DNA of 12,862 bases from an uncultured Peptococcaceae bacterium. GTDB lineage: Bacteria > Bacillota > Desulfotomaculia > Desulfotomaculales > Desulfocucumaceae. Shown here in pieces: positions 8,366 to 12,862 of this stretch. The first letter of the stretch is position 1. The number at the start of each line of letters is the position of its first letter. Below the pieces are notes generated by a model. It made no database searches. It saw nothing but the letters and a program-made list of their open reading frames with translations, and was not told where the DNA came from. The DNA lies in NCBI GenBank assembly GCA_958417755.1, contig CATZDY010000074.1, positions 1-12,862 of the forward strand. The letters run 5' to 3'. The translations under genes and the position numbers were made by a program.

Positions 8366-8479
8366 TTTCCCAGGCAGGTGTTCTGGCTTTACAGACAATT
8401 GACACGCCTGCTTACAGTGGCGGAGACCGCTCAGGACTTCAACCTGATTCCCCCTTTAAACCCTTTGGTACCCGAGAAA
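8366..8479 (-). promoter_or_regulatory. Cobalamin (B12) riboswitch aptamer, compact form
   Basis: On the minus strand the B12 box AAGCCAGAACACCTGCCT (8372-8389) fits the published consensus rAGYCMGgAgaCCkGCcd at 16 of 18 positions, including every invariant base. Upstream come GGGGGAATC, the hairpin TCAGG..CCTGA (8431-8447), GCGGTCTCCGC and CCACTGTAAGC, all conserved core elements. UUUCUC (8474-8479) can pair with GGGAAA (8366-8371) as a closing P1 helix, and GGGU with ACCU as P2; these set the boundaries given. GCAGG(CG)TGT can fold on ACACCTGC as an alternative. Only about 20 nt separate the CCACTGTAAGC core from the B12 box, so the peripheral arms of large aptamers are missing. It should sense a cobalamin and repress the seven downstream cob genes. 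Confidence 0.93.
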
Positions 8480-8775
8480 AACACTGCTTGCATGTTTCTA
8501 CGATACGAACTTAAATTCCTTCTAGCACAAAAAAAAACTAACCAAAAGTGTAAAATTTCACGTCCTATTTTCCATAAAAAACCATGTACATGCAATCATA
8601 TTTTCTTGCCTTTATTTACATGTATTTTTTCATGAATTTCATTCATTTTTCCTTGACTATAAACTTAGTCATTATCCTAGGCATTTCGACAAGAAATATG
8701 CAATTTGTTAAATAAAATACCTAAACATAACAATTTCACTTAATATTTTATAAAATCAAACAAAATGATACCTAT
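8480..8775. other. AT-rich non-coding region, expected to hold the cob promoter
   Basis: This region lies between the terminator of the upstream unit and the riboswitch, so the promoter of the cob genes should be here, reading on the minus strand. I see no coding region. No convincing pair of -35 and -10 boxes stands out. TATGAT (minus strand, 8595-8600) is a good -10 match but lacks a -35 box at the right distance; a TGCTAGAAG extended -10-like site lies near 8517-8525. Short palindromes occur: CATGTACATG at 8583-8592 and a longer inverted repeat at 8654-8671. Confidence 0.5.
8654..8671. repeat. Inverted repeat, possible operator
   Basis: TGACTA and TAGTCA are perfect six-base arms separated by six bases (TAAACT), within the spacer upstream of the B12-controlled genes. 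The size and symmetry fit a dimeric helix-turn-helix repressor site, but no regulator gene is in the window and I do not recognise the motif as the site of a known family. A chance occurrence in AT-rich DNA is possible. Confidence 0.3.
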
Positions 8776-8820
8776 AAAAAAAGGACATACTACATGAAAT
8801 ATCCCCATCATGTGCATATC
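8776..8820 (-). terminator. Intrinsic terminator after the coiled-coil gene
   Basis: On the minus strand GATATGCACATGA pairs with TCATGTAGTATGTC (13 pairs with one bulge and two G-U pairs) across a ten-base loop, followed by CTTTTTTT. It begins 12 bp after the stop codon at 8833. It isolates the coiled-coil gene unit from the cob genes that follow on the same strand, implying a separate cob promoter. Confidence 0.85.
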
Positions 8821-8832
8821 TTTGTGGATAAT

Positions 8833-9111
8833 TCAACAATTTATAGAGCCTTGTTTCATTTTATCTGTTAATTTTGCTTGCAACTCCACAATCTGACTAT
8901 TTTTATTGAGCAACCAACGGGCGTAACGATAATTCATATGATGTAATCTTTTATTTTCTTTTTCTAAACGCATGCTCAGGCTATCTCTATCCTTTTCAAT
9001 CTTTTCAATTAAATTCATTAATACTCTTCTACTAAGACGAAGCTGCTCTACTTTTTCTTCCAGTTCCCGTACTCTATTCCGCCAATATAAGTCTTCCCGT
9101 TCATATTTCAA
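8833..9111 (-). CDS. Small coiled-coil protein of unknown function
   Basis: A 92-residue, highly charged protein with no signal peptide or membrane segment. Residues about 8-57 read as a continuous amphipathic helix with heptad-like spacing (RVRELEEKVEQLRLS, then RVLMNLIEKIEKD), and a second helical stretch covers about 70-88. Between them is an aromatic/basic patch, HHMNYRYARWLL (57-68). The motif LRLSRRVLMNLIE looks like a conserved core rather than random sequence, but I cannot assign a family or function. The start codon is TTG; a TAA two codons upstream excludes any longer form, and AGGGGTGA lies about eight bases before it. It follows the PHP phosphoesterase gene by 112 bp on the same strand and ends at a strong terminator, so the two may share a transcript. 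Confidence 0.8.
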   Translation of the reverse strand: MKYEREDLYWRNRVRELEEKVEQLRLSRRVLMNLIEKIEKDRDSLSMRLEKENKRLHHMNYRYARWLLNKNSQIVELQAKLTDKMKQGSINC

Positions 9112-9223
9112 TTCTTAATCACCCCTAGAAACCATGTATAGGAATACTATATGCATTTAAAATCTAGGTTAGACATTTCCCCAATATTTCATACTTATTT
9201 TGCAAACAAAACCCGGTGTCTAG

Positions 9224-10063
9224 CTAGCCATCCTCTTTTTTTCCATTTTTTATTCCTGCTATGGCTTTCATTGCCATTACCACTTGATAATCCACCGTTT
9301 CTGCGCCTAAAGGAACAAACTCCCGATGGTGGCCATGATAATCAGAACCCCCTGTTGCCAACAATCCATACTGCTGACACAATTGTAAATAATGCATTCG
9401 AACAGAAGGCTGATGGCTGGGATGATACACTTCCAAGCCCTGTAAACCTATATCCACCAGCCGTTGGATAATATGGTTGCATCCAGCCAATCCCGGATGG
9501 GCAAATACAGCTACACCACCTGCCCGGCGAATCAAACCAACGGCTTCCTCTGGAGTATAGGGATATCGTGGTTCAAAAGCAGGTTTGCTATTGCCAATGT
9601 ATTTATCAAAAGCTTCCCCCATGGTTGCCACAATACCAGCTTCAAGCATAGCCTTAGCCAAATGGGGTCGGCCCACAGATCCTCTTCCTGCCAGTTCCAG
9701 TACTCGTTTGTTATCTACAGATACGCCTAATCGGTGTAATGTATTGACCATTTTACGCATTCTCTCGATTCGTTTTTGCCGAAATAAAGTTAATTTTGCA
9801 ACCAATTCAGGATTCTTTATATCCACAAAATACCCCAATATATGTACATCCTTAGCCCCCACCCGGGTGCCAAATTCAATGGCTGGAATGACCTCTACCT
9901 GGTAAGTCATCCCAGCTTCTAGTCCCTCAGGGAGCCCTTCCACAGTATCATGGTCTGAAATAGCCAAAGCGGTTAAACCCATTGCCTTGGCCTGTTGTAC
10001 CACAGCAAGGGGAGCGTCAGCTCCGTCGGAAAAGTCTGTATGAACATGTAAATCTGCAATCAT
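9224..10063 (-). CDS. PHP-domain metal-dependent phosphoesterase (YciV/RNase AM-like)
   Basis: A 279-residue cytosolic hydrolase of the polymerase-and-histidinol-phosphatase superfamily. The metal-site motifs appear in order: DLHVHTDFSDG (H6, H8), SDHD (D37-D39), AIEF (E63), DVHILGY (H74), GRPHLAKAM (H134), FAHPG (H189), EVYHPSH (H214) and GSDYHG (D241, H243). This order, with the GRPHLA and HPSH motifs, matches the family that includes 3',5'-nucleoside bisphosphate phosphatases and the 5'-to-3' exonuclease RNase AM; the substrate here is not established. The ATG at 10063 gives the usual N-terminus, and GGGGA sits about six bases upstream. The 5' side is a divergent spacer shared with the phosphohexomutase gene. 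Confidence 0.88.
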   Translation of the reverse strand: MIADLHVHTDFSDGADAPLAVVQQAKAMGLTALAISDHDTVEGLPEGLEAGMTYQVEVIPAIEFGTRVGAKDVHILGYFVDIKNPELVAKLTLFRQKRIERMRKMVNTLHRLGVSVDNKRVLELAGRGSVGRPHLAKAMLEAGIVATMGEAFDKYIGNSKPAFEPRYPYTPEEAVGLIRRAGGVAVFAHPGLAGCNHIIQRLVDIGLQGLEVYHPSHQPSVRMHYLQLCQQYGLLATGGSDYHGHHREFVPLGAETVDYQVVMAMKAIAGIKNGKKEDG

Positions 10064-10451
10064 CCTTTTTCCCCATTTCTATTGGAATCATTTATTTAAG
10101 ATCAAGATTGTGTTTTTTAACAAAAAAATTTAACTTGCTATGTTTTCCAATCATTCTTCCTTAAAATAATAGATTAGGCTAATAATTTTCTATACTAAGT
10201 TATTCTATCATAACAATTGACCTTCATTTTTATCTTACCAAACATATTCACTGGAAAACCAAGATTGACGACAAGAGCAAACAAAAAATTCTTCACTTTA
10301 TATGCTTTTCATGTATAGATTGTTTCTCCCTGCCAAAAAATATTTTGGACAGCACTTGAAAAAGATCCAATTGGCAGGATTCAAATTGTTCATGGCGTAT
10401 TTATAGTATTGGTAAGGAATGGAATAGATTATATATCAAAGGGAGGATATA
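10064..10451. other. Divergent intergenic spacer
   Basis: This 388-bp AT-rich spacer separates two divergently transcribed genes and holds no credible coding region. For the plus strand, TTCACT (10292-10297) and TATAGA (10314-10319) with a 16-bp gap are a weak promoter candidate that would place the stem-loop at 10329-10378 in the leader. For the minus strand, TTGTTA and TATAGA, 16 bp apart near 10190-10217, are an equally weak candidate. Neither can be called confidently by eye. Confidence 0.4.
10329..10378 (+). promoter_or_regulatory. Stem-loop in the probable leader of the phosphohexomutase gene
   Basis: CCTGCCAA (10329-10336) and TTGGCAGG (10371-10378) form a perfect eight-pair stem. Inside it, TTGGA (10345-10349) pairs with TCCAA (10366-10370), stacked directly on the outer helix on the 3' side and leaving an eight-base bulge on the 5' side and a 16-base loop. 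No T-run follows, so it is not an ordinary terminator. It ends 73 bp before the start codon. It could be a cis-acting RNA element, a DNA operator or chance; I match it to no known riboswitch. Confidence 0.4.
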
Positions 10452-11828
10452 ATGATAAATCCCACGATTTTTAGAGAATATGACATCCGAGGAAAAGCGG
10501 ATCGCGATTTAACTGATGAAATCATTGTCTTCATTGGGAAAGCCTTTGGAACCACTGTACTCCAGAAAGGCTTACAAAAAGTCTTGATTGGCATGGATAA
10601 CCGCCAAAGTTCCCCCAGAATCAACAAAGCTCTTACAGAAGGGTTATTATCCACAGGCTGCCAAGTCATTGATTTGGGAATTGTGGCAACCCCTATTTTC
10701 TATTATGCCAGGGTAAAAAGCGACACAGAGGCAGGGGTTATGATCACTGGTAGCCACAATCCGGCTGAGGACAATGGCTTGAAGTTAGCCTTAGGTGCAG
10801 CCACGATTTATGGAGAGGAAATCCAAGATCTGCGTCGTCTGATTGAAAAGAATGTCTTTACCAAGGGACAAGGCACCCACAGCACTTGGGATCCCATTCC
10901 TGCTTACAAAGAAATGTTAAAAGAAAAAATTAACTTGCACAACAAAACCCCCAAAGTAGTGGTGGATTGTGGCAATGGCACGGCTTCTTACTTTGCTGTG
11001 GATATTCTCACAGCATGGGGCTGCCAAGTGGTTCCCCTCTACTGTGAACCAGATCCCTCTTTTCCTAACCACCATCCTGATCCGGTGAAAAGAAAAAATC
11101 TAGTGGATTTAATCCAAACAGTTCTCAAAGAAAAAGCGGATTTGGGAATCGCCTATGATGGTGATGCGGATCGCATTGGCATTGTGGATAATACAGGGGA
11201 AGTCATCTGGGGCGACCAGTATATGGCTCTCATGTGGCCGGAGATTTTGGAAAAACATCCCCATGCCCCAGCCATTATTGAGGTAAAATGTTCCCAGGCT
11301 TTGGTGGATGAGGTAACCAGATTAGGAGGCCAACCTGTTTTCTATAAAACTGGACATTCCCTTATCAAAGCAAAAATGAAAGAGCTAAACGCTCCCTTTA
11401 CAGGGGAAATGTCAGGTCACATGTTTTTTGCAGATGAATACTTTGGCTATGATGACGCTTTTTACGCCAGTGGCAGATTATTACGCATGTTGGTTCAAAA
11501 AGACTGTCCTTTATCAGATATGGTTCAAAAATTGCCTCATTATTATGCCACTGCTGAAAATAGAGTGGCTTGTCCGGATGAAGTAAAATTTGCCGTGGTA
11601 GAGCGGTTGCAAGAGCATTTTAAAACCAAAGGAAAAGTCATTGATGTGGACGGGGTACGGGTACTCTTTGGGGATGGTTGGGGTCTTATTCGAGCCTCCA
11701 ACACCCAACCGGTTTTGGTAACCCGTTGTGAAGCCAAAACCCCGGAACGGTTACAGGAAATTGCTGCCATCATAAGGGAAGCCTTGATCAGCCAACCAGA
11801 GGTGGAAACCTTTGAATGGGAATATTAG
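10452..11828 (+). CDS. Phosphomannomutase / phosphoglucomutase (alpha-D-phosphohexomutase family)
   Basis: Interconverts hexose 6-phosphates and 1-phosphates through a phosphoserine, supplying sugar-1-phosphates for nucleotide sugars used in polysaccharide, lipid-linked glycan or cell-wall synthesis. All four family signatures are present: the active-site loop GVMITGSHNPAEDNG with phosphoserine S101, the metal-binding loop DGDADRIG (236-243), the sugar-recognition loop GEMSGH (318-323) and the phosphate-binding loop RASNTQP (414-420). Length 458 and the beginning IFREYDIRG match the PMM/PGM subgroup that accepts both mannose and glucose phosphates; preference cannot be fixed from sequence. 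The ATG follows GGGAGGATATA with ideal spacing. It is the only plus-strand gene in the window. Confidence 0.93.
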   Translation: MINPTIFREYDIRGKADRDLTDEIIVFIGKAFGTTVLQKGLQKVLIGMDNRQSSPRINKALTEGLLSTGCQVIDLGIVATPIFYYARVKSDTEAGVMITGSHNPAEDNGLKLALGAATIYGEEIQDLRRLIEKNVFTKGQGTHSTWDPIPAYKEMLKEKINLHNKTPKVVVDCGNGTASYFAVDILTAWGCQVVPLYCEPDPSFPNHHPDPVKRKNLVDLIQTVLKEKADLGIAYDGDADRIGIVDNTGEVIWGDQYMALMWPEILEKHPHAPAIIEVKCSQALVDEVTRLGGQPVFYKTGHSLIKAKMKELNAPFTGEMSGHMFFADEYFGYDDAFYASGRLLRMLVQKDCPLSDMVQKLPHYYATAENRVACPDEVKFAVVERLQEHFKTKGKVIDVDGVRVLFGDGWGLIRASNTQPVLVTRCEAKTPERLQEIAAIIREALISQPEVETFEWEY

Positions 11829-11928
11829 TGCTTGTATAGGCTTATTCTAAAGACAAAATCAAAAAACATAGGAATAAAATACTTATCTAATCAAAACATG
11901 TTGATATAAAACAATTTTTTAAAAAATA

Positions 11929-11975
11929 AACCTTGGTTGTCATAAGAAATACTTCTTTATAACAACCAAGGTTTT
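11929..11975. terminator. Bidirectional intrinsic terminator between convergent genes
   Basis: AACCTTGGTTGT (11929-11940) and ACAACCAAGGTT (11962-11973) form a perfect 12-pair stem, extended inwards by ATAAGAA against TTCTTTAT with one bulge, around a short loop. Plus-strand readout ends in GGTTTTACTGACTTTTT. On the minus strand the same hairpin is followed by TTTATTTTTT, so it can also end the gene arriving from the right. It lies 100 bp after the mutase stop codon and 103 bp after the HisJ-like stop codon. Confidence 0.88.
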
Positions 11976-12076
11976 ACTGACTTTTTCTCTATATACATAA
12001 GATTTTTATCATGCCATTTCTTTCTAACTTACAAATTATATCTTACAAACAACTTTTCATAAAATCCAATACTTAT

Positions 12077-12862
12077 TTATTGATTCATTTTAATGGGAAC
12101 AAATTGCCGCCTTATAAATAGACCAATGGTTACTGGTAGATTTTCTAACAACTGTAACGCATAACCAAAGTCCGCTCCTATTTCACCGCTTTGATGAGCA
12201 TCAGAGCCAATGGTTATTTTTTTACCCCCAGCTTTGACATATTTTTGCAGAATATCAATCCCCGGGGCTGTTTCAGCAAAACCCTTTCGATAAGGAGAAG
12301 TGTTGATTTCTAAAGCAATATCTTGGTGAATCATTTCCCCAATGATTTCATCAATAACAGGCATATCTACAAAAGACTCTTTTACATATCGTTTGGGATT
12401 ATCAAAATGGGCCAAAACATCAAAACCGCCAAGTTTCACTGTTTGTAACAACTCTTCATAATATTCCTCAAAAAATCTTCTATTATCATAGCCCTGGACT
12501 ATATGTTGATATTCTTTATACTGAGGATCAAAATAATGGCAACCTAAGTCCTTGATATAGTGAATGCCTCCGATGACCACATCCAAATCCTGTTGTCCAG
12601 TCAGTGCTTGCAAGGCCAAAGGATAACAATGGGGCTCGCTAAATTCAATGCCTTTTAAAATTTTGATTTTATTCTTATACTGCCTGCGTACCCGCTCAAT
12701 TTCTTGGGAATATATATCATAATGGAAGATTCCATATCCTTCGTCCGCTTGATTATGTTCCACATGATCCGTAAAGGTAATATGGGTAAATCCTTTTTCA
12801 ATGGCTTTTGTACATAAATCAGCCATAGTACTGGTACCATCTGCGGAAAAAGTGGTGTGTAC
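12077..12862 (-). CDS. Histidinol-phosphatase, HisJ/PHP family, 5' end outside window
   Basis: Predicted metal-dependent phosphatase of the PHP superfamily; HisJ members convert histidinol phosphate to histidinol in Bacillota. The frame is open to the window edge, and the extra 12 codons beyond the first internal ATG (12826) read VHTTFSADGTST, the start of the first metal motif (HxH), so the true start lies to the right. Further motifs are FTDHVEH, GIEFSEPH, GGIHYI, DVLAHFDNPKRY, EINTSPYRKG and TIGSDAHQ, in the order expected of HisJ-like proteins. 261 residues are visible, close to the usual 260-280. No other histidine gene is present, so the physiological substrate is less certain than the family. 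It converges with the phosphohexomutase gene. Confidence 0.85.
   Translation of the reverse strand, partial: VHTTFSADGTSTMADLCTKAIEKGFTHITFTDHVEHNQADEGYGIFHYDIYSQEIERVRRQYKNKIKILKGIEFSEPHCYPLALQALTGQQDLDVVIGGIHYIKDLGCHYFDPQYKEYQHIVQGYDNRRFFEEYYEELLQTVKLGGFDVLAHFDNPKRYVKESFVDMPVIDEIIGEMIHQDIALEINTSPYRKGFAETAPGIDILQKYVKAGGKKITIGSDAHQSGEIGADFGYALQLLENLPVTIGLFIRRQFVPIKMNQ

Noticed and set aside
8162..8635. 157-codon plus-strand open frame across the riboswitch
   Set aside because: It runs antisense through cobU, the terminator and the aptamer, has no ribosome binding site and reads as low-complexity non-protein sequence. The structured RNA explains the region.
8653..8658. TTGACT on the plus strand as a -35 box
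   Set aside because: There is no -10 box at suitable spacing and no plus-strand gene downstream; it is part of the inverted repeat.
9164..9227. Imperfect inverted repeat (TAGACA with TGTCTA, flanked by CTAG pairs) around the stop codon of the PHP phosphoesterase gene
   Set aside because: The loop is over 40 bases and there is no real T-run after it, so it does not support a terminator.
1..12862. Mobile elements, CRISPR arrays, tRNA or rRNA genes, defence or toxin genes
   Set aside because: I looked on both strands and saw no direct-repeat array, transposase or integrase, cloverleaf-like segment or defence-type protein; the genes are recognisable housekeeping or cofactor functions.

Overview
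The window looks like a chromosomal segment of a low-to-middle-GC Bacillota, most likely a clostridial lineage. The signs are strong AGGAGG-type ribosome binding sites, TTG starts, T-rich intrinsic terminators, a cobalamin riboswitch, a HisJ-type PHP phosphatase and a SpoVD/FtsI-like penicillin-binding protein. I cannot name the genus. No mobile element, CRISPR array, tRNA or rRNA gene was seen.

Layout, left to right. Positions 1-8479 form one minus-strand block, transcribed right to left. It starts with a cobalamin riboswitch (8366-8479) and its intrinsic terminator (8285-8310). Then come cobU, cbiP, cbiB, cbiA, cobS, cobD and cobC, tightly spaced or overlapping, followed after 30 bp by the first 340 codons of a class B penicillin-binding protein that runs off the left edge. 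The cobalamin genes cover the late pathway: a,c-diamide formation (CbiA), the b/d/e/g amidations (CbiP), supply and attachment of aminopropanol phosphate (CobD, CbiB), cobinamide activation (CobU), lower-ligand joining (CobS) and phosphate removal (CobC). cobT, an adenosyltransferase gene and the corrin-ring genes are absent, so they must lie elsewhere if the pathway is complete.

Positions 8480-8775 are a non-coding promoter/leader region. A strong terminator (8776-8820) then closes a separate minus-strand unit: a PHP-domain phosphoesterase (9224-10063) followed by a 92-residue coiled-coil protein (8833-9111). A 388-bp divergent spacer with a 50-nt stem-loop separates this from the only plus-strand gene, a phosphomannomutase/phosphoglucomutase (10452-11828). 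That gene converges on a second PHP gene, HisJ-like (12077 to beyond 12862), across an apparently bidirectional terminator (11929-11975).

Most of the window is ordinary, recognisable metabolism and I found no clear new biological system. The points most worth a second look are the compact riboswitch architecture, the penicillin-binding protein at the end of a B12-controlled gene block, the stem-loop leader of the phosphohexomutase gene and the small coiled-coil protein.
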